Assembly: GCA_947044405.1 (NCBI GenBank)
Contig: CAMRHE010000054.1
Location: 8,013,501-8,077,500, forward strand
Direction of reading: 5' to 3'
DNA: 64,000 nt
From: Leptodactylus fallax
Taxonomy: Eukaryota; Chordata; Amphibia; Anura; Leptodactylidae
Shown: piece by piece, positions 46,586-58,745 of the stretch
How positions within the stretch are numbered: position 1 is the first letter of the stretch
Layout: each line of letters starts with the position of its first letter
Made by a program: the position numbers and the translations under genes
Notes under the pieces: generated by a model
Told to the model about the DNA's origin: nothing
Database searches by the model: none
Seen by the model: the letters and a program-made list of their open reading frames with translations, nothing else

Positions 46586-48129
46586 CAGTCATATGAAAAA
46601 GTTTGGGCACCCCTATTAATCTTAATCATTTTTAGTTCTAAATATTTGGGTGTTTGCAACAGCCATTTCAATTTGATATATCTAATAACTGATGGACACA
46701 GTAATATTTCAGGATTGAACTGAGGTTTATTGTACTAACAGAAAATGTGCAATATGCATTAAACCAAAATTTGACCGGTGCAAAAGTATGGGCACCCCAA
46801 CAGAAAAGTGACATTAATATTTAGTAGATCCTCTTTTGCAAAAATAACAGCCTCTAGTCGCTTCCTGTAGCTTTTAATCAGTTCCTGGATCCTGGATGAA
46901 GGTATTTTGACCATTCCTCTTTACAAAACAATTCCAGTTCAGTTAAGTTTGATGGTCGCCGAGCATGGACAGCCCGCTCAAATTATCCCACAGATGTTCA
47001 ATGATATTCAGGTCTGGGGACTGGGATGGCCATTCCAGAACATTGTAATTGTTCCTCTGCATGAATGCCTGAGTAGATTTGGAGCTGTGTTTTGGATCAT
47101 TGTCTTGCTGAAATATCCATCCCTGGCGTAACTCCAAATCCGTCACTGATTCTTGTACATTATTCTCAAGAATCTGCTGATACTGAGTTGAATCCATGCG
47201 ACCCTCAACTAACAAGATTCCCGGTGCCGGCATTGGCCACACAGCCCCAAAGCATGATGGAACCTCCACCAAATTTTACAGTGGGTAGCAAGTGTTTTCT
47301 TGGAATGCTGTGTTTTTTGACGCCATGCATAACGCCTTTTTGCATGACCAAACAACCAATCTTGTTCATCAGTCCACAGGACCTTCTTCCAAAATGAAGC
47401 TGGCTTGTCCAAATGTGCTTTGCATACCTCAGGCGACCGTTTGTGGCGTGCTTTCAGAAACAGTCTTCGCATCACTCTCCCATACAGCTCTCCTTGTGCA
47501 AAGTGTGCTGTATTGTTGACCGATGCACAGTGACACCACCGCAGAGATGATGCTGCAGCCGGAGGGGTCGGGAGTCCGACTGTTCTCACCACCCTCTGCC
47601 TCGATATTTTCTGGCCTGCCACTTCTGGGCTTAACAAGAACGCCCGGGCTTCCATTCCTTACTATGTTCCTCACAGTGGAAACTGACAGGTTAAATCTCT
47701 GAGACAACTTTTGTATCCTTCCCCTGAACAACTATGTTGAACAATCTTGTTTTCAGATAATTTGAGAGTTGTTTTGAGGAGCCCACGATGCCACTGTTCA
47801 GAGGAGATTCAAATAGGAGAACAACTTGCAATTGGCCACCTTAAATACCTTCTCATGATTGGATACACCTGGCTATGAAGTTCAAAGCTCAGTGAGGTAC
47901 AAAACCAATTGGCTTCAGTAAGTCAGTAAAAGTAGTTAGGAGTATTCAAATCAATAAAATGATAAGGGTACCCAAATTGCACCGGCAAATTTTGGTTTAA
48001 TGCATATTGCACATTTTCTGTTAGTACAATAAACCTCATTTCAATCCTGAAATATTACTGTGTCCATCAGTTATTAGATATATCAAATTGATATGGGGAA
48101 AAAAAAAAAGGGACTATATCATATGACTG
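46586..48129 (-). mobile_element. Tc1/mariner, full-length copy
   Basis: 1544 bases between TA dinucleotides (46584-46585, 48130-48131). Ends CAGTCATATGAAAAAGTTTG and its inverse ATATGACTG, with long inverted arms of roughly 200 bases. Same family as the degraded copy at 17558-19632, and the best internal reference for it. Confidence 0.9.
46943..47731 (-). pseudogene. Tc1 transposase, frameshifted
   Basis: Three overlapping frames: KLSQRFNLSVSTVRNIVRNG (DNA-binding helix region, 47429-47731), KAHLDKPASFWKKVLWTDEQ with the first catalytic D (47209-47655), and WIFQQDNDPKHSSKS (second D) with PDLNIIEHLWDNL (catalytic E) at 46943-47272. Part of the region between the DNA-binding and catalytic parts (47560-47650) looks GC-altered. 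All three catalytic residues are retained, but the frame is broken. Confidence 0.85.
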
Positions 48130-48858
48130 TATATGTCATCTCTTATAATAGCCCCCTTATAAATAATAGTTTCACCTTATTTATAATAGTTTCAACCTTA
48201 TAATAGCCCCACATATTCATAATAGTTCTCCCCTTTTAAGGGGGCTATTATAAGGGGTGTACAATTATACTATTTATAATGGGGGCTATTAAAGGGGGAA
48301 CTATTATTTATAAAGGTGCTGTTATAAGGGTGGAACTATAATATATTAGGGGACTAATAAGGGGGAACAATTATATACAAAAGCCCCCCTTATATATAAT
48401 ATGTCATCTCTTATAATAGCCCCCCTTATATTTACTAGCCTCCCTATAAATAATAGTTTTCCCACTTATAAGATAATCCCTTTCTCTTACCAGAAAACAA
48501 TAAATCTTGTACTCACCTTACCGTGCTCCCACGATGAGCGGAGTAGCCGAAGTCTCTCCCTGTAGTAGTGGTACAGGTGGCACGATGCAGTGACATCATC
48601 ATGCCACCTGCGCCACGACGTCCTGTGTGATTCATTAGGTCTTCTATGCCAGAGCAGGGACTGTTCGGCTCCCTGCTCTGTCATAGAATTAAACAGTATC
48701 GGCGTGCAGAGTACAGCACGTCGATAAAGCGGTGGAGCTCCCGGCATTCAAGCCATAAGGCTAAAAGCCTGATGCTCCGGATCCCAGGGGCCCCTTTGGG
48801 GATGGTGCCTTGGGCAATTGCCCAGTTTGCCCCCCCTAACGCTGGCTCTGCTTATACC

Positions 48859-51578
48859 AAAACCACACTTAGAATCGAAACACACTCGCAAGCTCACACA
48901 CTCGCTTTATGACTTAGCTTTTAAAGTTGATCCAAGTTGCAAAGAAAGCTGCAACAGAATCCTCTGGCTGCAAACCCTGTAGTAACTTTTTTCTTTTTCT
49001 TTTCACAGAGCTACAGTATATGAGGGCTTAATGTTTTTGTATTAATAAATATATTTATAAATATTTATAAATAGGAATGGGTATACTAGGTATGTCGTTC
49101 TCTGGTATTACATGTAACAAAATAACAATAAAGAAGACGACTGAAACTAAATAAGTTTATTGATATACATTAAGAAACTGGTCATTTCTCAGTATACTAG
49201 TAAAATATGCCCATAAATATAAATTGGGTCTTATTGTCATGGGACCAAATAGGTACAAAGAGATAATTGTAGCAGTATAGCTCAACAGGGAAATACCAGT
49301 CAGTGCCAACGTATCTCACCCATTAAATGGGCTATGTCCACTGAATTGTGTAATACTTTCCCTTAGTCTCCTCCACACTTTTATTTCTCATTATACCCTT
49401 TCCACAGGTCACTCCAGCTAACAATGTGAAGCACTCAGATAATGTATCTAGACATGCACCTCTCACTGCCAATCTGAGACACTAAGATAGTATATATAGG
49501 TACATGGTACTGTGGACAAAGTATAGCATGAAGGAGCCACGTAGTGCCTAAGTCCTGCTAAATGCTACACAAGTACAGTCTAAAATGCTAAAGGTCAAAC
49601 GGGCAACTTACACATAAATGGACCTAAAACTGATCACCCACTTTTCTTTGCACAACAACAGGGGTGTCTGTACGAGTCCATCTTGTGGTCTGTGTGCTGC
49701 CTGATATGTCCTATTGGTATGGTACCACAAAGCTTTTGTGTGCTAAAGACATTGGGGTGAGTGCACTATATCACCTGTGCAAACTGTCCAGCACCTCTCT
49801 GTTTGTCTATAGCACTATCAGGGAAGTTGCACCATATAAGTTGTGCCGCTTATTTCCCACTCAGGATCACTCCTGTAGGAAAATCTTACACCAGTCTGGT
49901 GTGAACCGTGTCAGCACCAGTCCCCCTATGATGTTCATTCCATCGAATATATCCTATTCAGGTAGTGACCCAAGGCATAGATGACAAATGTTAACGTGGG
50001 TGTGGGAGGGCACGATGTGCAGTCTATCCAGTGCTTATCAGTTTGTCTATCTAGATAGTAGCCCAGTTATACTTGGGTCTCTTATTCCCCTTTCCAGCTC
50101 ACTTCTATAGGTACTGTAAACGACACCTGCCTAGTGTAACCAATGTCATAGTCTCTTTTCCTATCCTCCCTACGCGTCTCAACTTGTTTCCAAGTCTCCT
50201 CAAATCATCCGTATTCTATGTTTCGATATGATTCCGGGGATACCAGATTTATTTAGTTGTATTTACATTGTAACCCCTTAACAAAAATCTAAAACTGCAA
50301 AAAAAAAATTTTTTTCTAAAAGTCGCCATGTTCTGACACCGTAACTTTTTTTTTATATTTTCTTGTACAGGTATGCATAGAGCATCTTTTTGTGGGGTCC
50401 GGTGTACTTTTTAGTTACACCATTTTGGGGAATGTCTATTCCTTTCATCACTGTTTATTTAAATTTTTATCAGAGGCGAAACAGCGGAAAAACAGTGGTT
50501 CGTCACTTTTGATTTTTTTTTTTCCGGCTATGGCATTCACTGTACCGGAAAAAATGTTTTTATAAGTTTGCAGTCCGGGTGTTTTTGGACACAGGGATAC
50601 CTAAAGTGTATGTGTTTCATGGTAATTTTTAACTTTTATATGTATTCTAGGGAAAGGGGGTGATTTGAACTTTAAATTATTTTTATTTATTTATTTTTTA
50701 CTTTTTATTGTTATTGCATTTATTAGACCCCCTAGTCGATCTTGAACCCCAGGGAGTCTGATCTCTAATGCAATTCATTATAATACTAATGCATTGCAAA
50801 ATACCAGCACTTCTATTAAAGGCTGCAGTTTTGATACTGTCCACTAGGCCACATAATATGCAAGACTTCCTGTTTTCTGTAGGAGATTTCTTTGCAGCAG
50901 CCACCTCACTTATTAGCACACTGATAGTCACAGCGATCATGTAGATGTAGATAATACACAGAATCCACTAGTCACAATAGATGATTTTACAGCTTATCTA
51001 CTCACCTCTCTACATAATGACCTCTGCCCAGGTCACAGAGCATGCCTAGAAAATTCTCCCATACAAGTGAATAGGATCTTCTCCAAACCACTGTTGCCTA
51101 TGGTCCTTCTATAGGAAACAGGAATTCACGGTGTTTTAGGCTTAGTGACAAAATTGCAATATATTTAGGATTTTTTTTATTATAGCTATTAATTTGGAGA
51201 ATTAAACTTACCAAAAATTCTTAGAAAATATGTTTCATGTAAAAACATAATTTAAACAATAGGTCATTTCCTGGCAGCATATTCCCTTTAAACCTCTCTT
51301 GGTTTCTACCATGTGACTCCTTTTAGCTAGGACCTGCAACTTCTCTCCTGACTGCTGATACACACACACTGCCTGTGGATGCTAGCAAATCTCTATTTGC
51401 ATCACTACAGGCTAAATGACCCAAAACACAGCTACAATATATATTGACTTATATATAATAAGCTGAACAGGGCTGTTCTTCTACATCCACATATGACATC
51501 ATATGCCCTCTGACCCAGGGGCAGACTGGTCCATCTAGGTACCAGTGAATCCCCCGATGGGTCCTGTGCCTTTAGACA
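48859..51578. other. Non-coding stretch with MITE fragments
   Basis: The CCCCTTCCCG-family MITE appears at 48985-49042 and 50213-50470 with unrelated DNA (49045-50212) between, so that DNA may be an insertion of unknown type. The remaining sequence is AT-rich. No ORF has a domain, including the 106-codon frame at 49664. Confidence 0.45.
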
Positions 51579-52450
51579 GAGCCGGCGTTAGGGGGTGGCA
51601 GACTTGGCAATTACCCAGGGTCCCCATCCCCAAAGGTGGAGTCAGGCCTAGACACATCAATAATGGAAAGGGGCCCAGCGTCATGTGCCGCAGAGCCCCT
51701 TTCCAATAGAACCATGCCCAGAGGAGGTCTGTAAAAATAACAAACATTTTTACTGACCTCTCCTGGGAGTCCAGCAATCCAGCGTTATCTCCTGGCCTGT
51801 AGCTGACGTCACGTCACTGCTGAGGCCCAATCACAGGCCTCAATTGTGACGTCCGGAACGCATGGCATCAGCCGCAGGCCGGAAGAAGAAGCTGGCAGAG
51901 ACAGCAGAGCAACGCGAGGATGCCCAGGAGAGGTAAGGCAAGGTGAGTATAACTATTTGTTATTTTCCCTCACCTCCCCTGGGTCTCCGATTATTATACT
52001 CTGGGGTTTAAAGAGACCCCAGACTATAATAATAGCATTGAAACGACAGGCAAACCTCACGAATATTTGTCAAAACGAATTTCGAGGGGTTCGCCTCAAG
52101 CAGCTCGAGGCTCTGGGGAGTATATTATGCTGTGTGGGGCCACTGTGGAGCATTATACTGGGGAGGCCCTCTGGAGAGCATATTATATTGTGTGGGGCCA
52201 CTGTGGAGCATTATACTGGAATGGTCACTGTGGAGCATTATACTAGGGGGCCATCTGGGGAGCATATTATACTTTGTGGGGCCACTGTGGAGCATATTAT
52301 ACTGTGTGGGGCCACTATGGGGAACATATTATATTGTGTGGGGCCACTGTGGAGCATTATACTAGGGGACCTCTGGGGAGCATATTATAATGTGTGTGAC
52401 CACTGTGGGGAGCATATTATATTGGGGGGGCCTCTGGGTAGCAACATGGG
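51579..52450 (+). mobile_element. hAT-like element, CAGGGCCGG family, left part
   Basis: It starts CAGAGCCGGCGTTAGGGGGT (minus the first base uncertain) and carries the GCCCAATCACAGGCCTCA block, the hairpin (51984-52026) and the minisatellite (52100-52440). The right end is missing; it breaks off near 52450. Confidence 0.75.
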
Positions 52451-52599
52451 TCCTTAGCCAAACAATTCACTGCCACACCTAAATTGCCATATAGAAAACA
52501 TGTTTCTAGCACGGTCACATAGTAGATTGCAGGGAAATGAAAAGACGACGGCCGTTTTACATTCACTCACACTTGCCCTCCTTTTCAAAGTACTTTCAG

Positions 52600-52965
52600 T
52601 CATAATAACTATATATCCCCCTTGTCAGCCGGCTTTATGATTATTTCAGGATCTCTACTCAAGTTTTTAAGGGCTAGTTTCTCTCCCTTTGTTAGATTTG
52701 ACATGTTTCTAAGATAAATCAGAGCCCATATGTCACTCAACACCTGATTATGAAAAGAGCAATGCCGGCCAGCGAGATTAACCGTTAAGGAACGACCCCC
52801 TGTAAATCGTTCCCGTGAGGGTTTCACCCGCATGTCATCATCACCCATTGGAATATCCAATAAACCAAATAATATTACCTGATCTTTCCCCATAAAAATT
52901 GAGACTACAACTAAAACCCACGGAACCAACCAGCAATTTAGTAAACACATCAGAAACACAAATGC
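52600..52965 (-). pseudogene. Penelope-like RT N-terminal fragment
   Basis: On the minus strand NLTKGEKLALKNLSRDPEII followed by IKPADKGD matches the conserved start of the Penelope RT domain (the K-P-A-D-K-G block). It is open for 116 codons upstream to 52959 and cut off at 52609. No other part of this copy is adjacent. Confidence 0.7.
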
Positions 52966-52970
52966 GTTTT

Positions 52971-53600
52971 AGGCCAGGGTCCCACGTTGCGAAAACACCC
53001 CAATTTGTTTTACAGTACCTGCAAAGTGGTTGGCATTCTGGCTAATCCCATCCACCTATAACAGAAAAATAACTGGAGCGGAAATGCTGTGATTTCAAAT
53101 GCTGCGTTTTTGTATATCACAACATGTCAATTATACCTACAGAAACACTGGCATTTTCTGTATAGGTATAATAGGGACAAAAAGTCTGCAGAAGAAAACT
53201 CTGCGGACTTTCTGTAAAAAGTGCTGGGGAAAAAAAATTGCAATGCGTTTTTGCCACGGTCTTTTCCGCTGCACTTTTTGGCTGTGGCTTGCTATGTGGG
53301 GCCTTAGTCTTACAGTACCAGCAAAGGGAATAAGATTTCATTAATCTCATACACATATTGTTGAAAAAAAGAGCTGCAGAAAAGCTGCATTTCCAAAAAC
53401 ATGTGTGTTTTTGAAAAATGCAGTATATTAATTTTAGCTGCAGTATCACAAGCATTTTCCCTTTATATTTAATAGGGGAAGAAAAAACACAGAGAAAAAC
53501 GCAGCAAAAACTCAATGATAAATACTGCAGAAATAAACTCAATGCATTTTTTTTCAGCAGCGTTTTTTTAGCTGCGTTTCGCTATGAGGGCCCTAGCCTG
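52971..53600. mobile_element. Two GGCC-end MITE copies, adjacent
   Basis: The first copy (52971-53305) runs from AGGCCAGGGTCCCACG to TATGTGGGGCCTTAG; the second (53306-53600) ends CGCTATGAGGGCCCTAGCCT. Both have CTGCGTTTT/GCAGAAAA-type inner stems as in copy 225-447. The chance 141-codon minus-strand frame is not a gene. Confidence 0.6.
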
Positions 53601-53675
53601 ACAGCTACAGTCAGAAATGTTGGGAGAATCTCATTTGATAGTTGGCTGGCTGTGCCAAAATCTGCAGGTTTGGTC

Positions 53676-53825
53676 AATATTAATCTAATGGAAGAGTGAA
53701 GTAATCAGGCAATACCTTTTAGAGGCATACTCAGTTAGCCTCTAAAAGGTATCGCCTGATTACTTTACTCTTCCACTACTTTCAATGGCTAACATGATAC
53801 AACATTATACTAATATTAATCTAAT
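53676..53825. mobile_element. Short inverted Penelope tail with 14-bp duplication
   Basis: Two 37-bp arms (53690-53726 and 53738-53774, two mismatches) are both made of the Penelope tail word ending ACTCTTCC, with an 11-base spacer. The insert runs to 53811. The flanks AATATTAATCTAAT (53676-53689, 53812-53825) are identical over 14 bases. Confidence 0.75.
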
Positions 53826-54799
53826 ACAGCCTAGAGATTAGTATAGTCTAAGAGATCTAATAATCTCTAATCTAAAAGCGGGTATACTTAGCAGTAATGG
53901 CATATACTAATGTGATCATTAAATCAAATGTAAATTATAATAAATAATGCAATCTTAAGGTAAAGATAATAATATTGTCTTATACACTGTGATTGGGTCC
54001 AATTTATTATAACATGATGCCAGTATGATTCAACACCTTATCATGCTGTAATCTCTTCAACTTTCCTTTCCTTTTTAAAATTAGATTTTTGTATAAATAG
54101 CATAGTTGCTATAAAATTGATGTGGTCACATACTGTTGGATTTTAGCTGCATTAGAAATTCTATAATACACCTCCTTAACTAATTCCAGAGAATGAAAAT
54201 AAAGCTGACATGGTACAAATTTTGGCAGTAATGTCTATTACCACCTCAGCAGTATATTTGATGAATTCCACCCACAGATGGAATTTAATCTAGTAGTCAC
54301 TGCAGGGCATTATCATTTATTCACAGCAGTGAACTTTACACTACAGAGCAGTAGTCTACATTTAATGGCTTAGACTGGTCATACTAAGACATGCAAATCT
54401 TGGCACCTCTTGCTACCAATTCCAGATATTGCAGTTATTTACCAAAATATGTGAGTTTTTTTTTTTATTTCAATTATGCCTATATTTGATTACCTAAAAA
54501 AATGGGGGGGGGGGGGTGGATTGGTTATGCTTAGGAATCTGGTAGCATTAGGTAGGTTGAGATGAAACTTGTCCATATCACATAATTGGTTCAGATCAAT
54601 CATTGCAAGCATTTTGGTAAAACATCATTAAACCTTTACAAATGCAGCCTAGTTTGGGGCATTAAAGCAACTATTTTTAATATTTTTCATCTCCGCCTTC
54701 CAAAATTCATAACTTTTTAATTTATTTAATTTAATTAATGTTTTGATTAGCTTAACATTTTAGGGGGCTCCTCATGAAAAAAATGCACAAATCTGTCAA
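53826..54799. other. AT-rich low-repeat DNA; possible conserved element
   Basis: No repeat family was recognised from 53830 to 54440. An octamer ATGCAAAT is at 54391-54398. A G run occurs at 54507-54517. No coding frame is present. Confidence 0.4.
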
Positions 54800-54995
54800 T
54801 ATTTTAGTTTTGCATGTGTTTCTGAAAAGCAGCTTTTCCACAGCTTTTTTTTTTTTTATGCACAATGTGTGAATGAGATTAACTAAGATCTTATTCACTT
54901 TGCTGGTACTGTAAAATGCAGTGTTTTATTCAGCTGTGTTTACGCAGCAGGTAAAAAAACACTGCATTTCCGCAATGTGGGGCTTAAGCCTTGTA
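54800..54995. mobile_element. GGCC-end MITE, partial copy
   Basis: The right part (TGGTACTGTAAAATGCAGTG, CACTGCATTTCCGCAATGTG, GGGGCTTAAGCC) matches the family at 225-447 and 52971-53600. The left edge is unclear. Confidence 0.5.
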
Positions 54996-55700
54996 TCGGT
55001 TTTATTATGTTTTACAACTTTTACTAAATAAAACATAATTTTGTGAAAAAAACCATAAATTCTAGTAAGTACAATTTTTTATCACTTTTTACTGCTGTTT
55101 TAGGAGGAGGTGAGGTATACTGAATACATTAATTTATTTGCATTATTTATTTTTAATAATACATTCCCTATATGGGATAACTTCCAAATGTTCTGATATT
55201 TTGGACTTTCTTACAGTGATACCTAACATATTTATTTTTTGTTTACTTTATTTTTGAAATAGGGATAGGTTTTCTGAATAGGTTTTATATTTTGCAAACG
55301 TTTCATCTTTTTTTAAAAATTGTTTTTTACTGAGTCACAAGTGGGCTTCAACCAGAAATTGCTTGATAACCTCTACAATATAGTGCAATAATTCTATATT
55401 GCAGTATATAGTACGTTACAGCTTATGTGTACTAGGGCAAAGCATTCAACTACTGTTATCTATTATGTGCCCATGTCAGCTGACTTATGTGGGCTGAATT
55501 ACAAGTCAGAATTTTTGGAGTACATTAAGGCTAATTCCCCATATTGGGGAAAAACTGCTTTTTTGCAGCAGATTTTCCTGTGTTTTTTTGAGCCAAACCT
55601 TGTAGTAGCAATTGAATAAATCTAAAATATAGAGGAAGCACTTATACTTCTCTCTTCTGCTTAATCCACTCCTGGCATTGAATTAATGAAGATTCAGGAG
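54996..55700. other. Non-coding stretch, no gene seen
   Basis: AT-rich with chance frames only; no repeat edges were found. Confidence 0.4.
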
Positions 55701-55726
55701 AAACTGAAAATTTTGAAATCAATTAC

Positions 55727-55915
55727 ATGTCATTTCATTATGGTAATAGGAGGTTGTTTAAATTTAGGGGAATTGAGAAGATTATGCTTGGAAATAGAGA
55801 TGACAATGCAAGTAGGATTTTGACACAAAGAGAGTGCAAATGGATAGTCACTTTACAAACGTTCACACCAATAGGTCTAAATGAAATGGTGAACTTTACT
55901 CCGTTTTTGGGTTGA
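55727..55915 (+). pseudogene. Penelope-like ORF, C-terminal end
   Basis: A 62-codon open frame: FHYGNRRLFKFRGIEKI, then ILTQRECKWIVTLQTFTPIG and LNEMVNFTPFLG before the stop. This is the C-terminal module after the GIY-YIG domain in Penelope-like elements (the LKFRGIE and G-L-N-E blocks). The frame is clean but isolated; upstream parts are not recognised. Its family differs from the copy at 36744-38205. Confidence 0.7.
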
Positions 55916-56672
55916 GGTGTGTGTCTCTGAGCTATGTTTGGACCAGTGTTTCTATGTTTTGTCTCTTTGAGATTACAAAAAGTTTTTTGTTTTTGTTTTT
56001 AGGGATGAAGACTGAGCTTGATACAGTAGGGGAAAGATGTATGTTAGAAATTTATGCTGCAGATCCTCATTCTTGGCACCTGCTTGCCATTGATACATTT
56101 ATGGGTTAGTAGTGTGTTTGGTATATTTATAGGTATGGAGATGATGTATGTTTAGTGATGAAACCTTGAAGAATAAAATTAACAATAAAAAAAAAAAAAA
56201 ACAAATAAAACAAAACAAAAAAAATCCTTTTTTTTCACCAATATTTTTCATTATTTTTGTTCATGTTTTTTCAATTTTTGTTGGGTGTATTTCAGTTTAG
56301 TACAGTATTCATATTCATATTAACCAAAATTCTTTATGAATTAAACAAAAACTATTTTTTGCACTTTTTCACAAAATATACTTTTTAGCACTTATATTTT
56401 TGTAATTTTTTTTTGTAAAAAATATAAATATAGAAATATATTTATAAATATATGTATTTTTGGCACATTGCACATTGAGTTGGATAATTTTGTGCACTAA
56501 TATTATTTATTTTATTATATTATATTTAATTTTATTATTAGCATTATTTAAGGTTTATAATTTTTCAGAATATTAATTTTTTTGGAAATACTGTCATACA
56601 CTATTGATTATTATTGTTGTAATAATAATTAGCGGTATATTTATTCATTAATTTAGTAATATTTTGATGGTA
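55916..56672. other. Penelope 3' region and A/T-rich DNA
   Basis: Probably the 3' UTR of the preceding Penelope fragment, followed by A- and T-runs (56180-56225, 56390-56460). No gene was seen. Confidence 0.4.
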
Positions 56673-56674
56673 TA

Positions 56675-58257
56675 CACTACCGTTCAAAAGTTCGGGGTCA
56701 CCCAGACAATTTTGTGTTTTCCATGAAAACTCACACTTTTATTTATCAAATGAGTTGCAAAATAGAAAATATAGCCAAGACATTGACAAGGTTAGAAATA
56801 ATGATTTTTATTTGAAATAATAATTTTATCCTCAAACTTGGCACAGAAGCCCATTGCAGCAATTACAGCATTGCAGACCTTGGCATTCTAGCTGTTAATT
56901 TGCTGAGGAATCTGTAGAAATTCACCCCAGCTTCCAGAAGCCCCCCCAAAAGTTGGATTGGCTTGATGAGCACTTTTGCATACCATACGGTCAAGCTGCT
57001 CCCACAACAGCTCAATGGGGTTGAGATCTGGTGACTCCGCTGGCCACTCCATTACAGATAGAACACCAGCTGCCTGCTTCTTCCCTAAATAGTTCTTGCA
57101 TAATTTGGAGGTGTGCTTTGGGTCATTGTCCTGTTGTAGGATGAAATTAGCTCCAATCCAGCGCTGTCCACAGCGTATGGCATGGCGTTGCAAAATGGAG
57201 TGATAGCCTTCCTTATTCAAAATCCCTTTTACCTTGTACAAATCTCCCACTTTACCAGCACCAAAGAAACCCCAGACCATCACATTACCTCCACCATGCT
57301 TGACAGATGGCGTCAGGCACTCTTCCAGCATCTTTTCAGTTGTTCTGCGTCTCACAAATGTTCTGTGTGATCCAAACACCTCAAACTTCGATTCGTCTGT
57401 CCATAACACTTTTTTCCAATCTTCCTCTGTCCAATGTCTGTGTTCTTTTGCCCATATTAATCTTTTCCTTTTATTAGCCAGTCTCAAATATCAATTTATC
57501 TTGGCCACTCTGCCCTGAAGGCCAGCATCCCTGAGTCGCATCTTCACTGTAGATGTTGACACTGGCGTTTTGCGGGTACTATTTAATGAAGCTGCCAGTT
57601 GAGGACCTGTGAGGTGTCAATTTCTCAAACTAGAGACACTAATGTATTTGTCTTGTTGCTCAGTTGTGCAGCGGGGCCTCCCCACTTCTCTTTCTACTCT
57701 GGTTAGAGCCTGTTTGTGCTGTCCTCTGAAGGGAGTAGTACACACTGTTGTAGGAAATCTTCAGTTTTTGGCAATTTCTCACATGGAATAGCCTTCATTT
57801 CTAAGAACAAGAATAGACTGTCGAGTTTCACATAAAAGTTCCCTTTTTCTGGCCATTTTGAGAGTTTAATCGAACCAACAAATGTAATGCTCCAGATTCT
57901 CAACTAGCTCAAAGGAAGGTCAGTTTTATAGCTTCTCTAACCAGCAAAACTGTTTTCAGCTGTGCTAACATACTTGCACGCAAGGGTTTTCTAAACATCC
58001 ATTAGCCTTAAACAGTTAGCAAACACAATGTACCATTAGAACACTGAAGTGATGGTTGCTGGAAATGGGCCTCTAAACACCTATGTAGATATTGCATTAA
58101 AAACCAGACTTTTGCAGCTAGAATAGTCATTTACCACATTAACAATGTATAGAGTGTATTTCTGATTCATTTACTGTTATCTTCATTGAAAAAAACTGTG
58201 CTTTTCTTTCAATAATAAGGAAATTTCTAAGTGACCCTAAACTTTTGAATGGTAGTG
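56675..58257 (-). mobile_element. Tc1/mariner, full-length copy
   Basis: 1583 bases between TA dinucleotides (56673-56674 and 58258-58259). The ends CACTACCGTTCAAAAGTTCG and TTTTGAATGGTAGTG are inverted. It lies between the Penelope C terminus and what looks like its tail. Confidence 0.9.
56888..57855 (-). pseudogene. Tc1 transposase, catalytic half open
   Basis: The start Met is likely near 57855 (minus strand). The N-terminal helix region has several stops and shifts. From 57487 to 56888, 199 codons are open with the whole catalytic domain: KVLWTDESKFEVFG (D1), NVMVWGFFGAGKVG, FILQQDNDPKHTSK (D2) and ESPDLNPIELLWEQLDR (E, 34 residues after D2 in the usual DD34E spacing). Confidence 0.88.
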
Positions 58258-58259
58258 TA

Positions 58260-58745
58260 TATATATTTTTTATATTTATATTTATTTTTTGTTTTCTTTT
58301 TTTTTCCTGGTCTTCACTATAACACAAATCTTTTGTAGTTCTATTTATGCTTATTCAATAGTATATGTCGTTCCATCTCTTAATATAGCTGAAAGCACCT
58401 CCCTGTGGTGTGCACATCACTTTGGCGCACAGGATGAGTCAGTGGAGATCAATGTGTACCATGGAATAATGCTCTGGGAGCGACTGTGAGGAAGGCACTA
58501 CCCATGGGTATGCACAATTATGTGACACTGGTATGTGTCGTGTTGTTAAAGTATGCACATACACAGGTCCAGAACTCCCTGAGGATGCCTGTGTGAAACG
58601 TACATTGGGGTTCTGGAAAGTGTGGCCAGGGGTGTTAGTACACATGACTGGTCTGTAGCTTAGGGCTTTATTTATTTTTGTGATTTGGGGATTCAGGGGA
58701 AGGTGAAAGGGAAAGGAAAGGATAAGAATATTTATTAAACACAAT
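58260..58745 (+). mobile_element. Probable Penelope tail continuing after the Tc1
   Basis: The wording CCCTGAGGATGCCTGTGTGA followed by AACG is of the CUGANGA..GAAA type found in Penelope long repeats. Removal of the Tc1 would place it about 1.1 kb behind the Penelope ORF end at 55915. The link is inferred. Confidence 0.4.
58579..58598 (+). ncRNA. Hammerhead-like core, weak
   Basis: CTGAGGA (58579-58585) and GAAAC (58595-58599) frame a 9-base linker with only a very weak stem. Compared with the site at 38110 it is poorer. Confidence 0.25.

Larger units (their letters stand above)
45747..48850 (-). mobile_element. hAT-like element, CAGGGCCGG family, reverse copy
   Basis: Inverse of the element at 31214-33568: left edge TAGGGCTGGTTTTAGACAAA, right edge CCCCCCTAACGCTGGCTCTG. 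The 8-bp flanks CTTAGACC (45739-45746) and CTTATACC (48851-48858) differ at one base. The TTATAA-type tandem repeat occupies about 45930-46570 and 48140-48480. A full Tc1 is inserted at 46586-48129. Confidence 0.82.

Noticed and set aside
49664..49984. 106-codon frame
   Set aside because: No motif, no homologous frame in the window, surrounded by AT-rich non-coding DNA.
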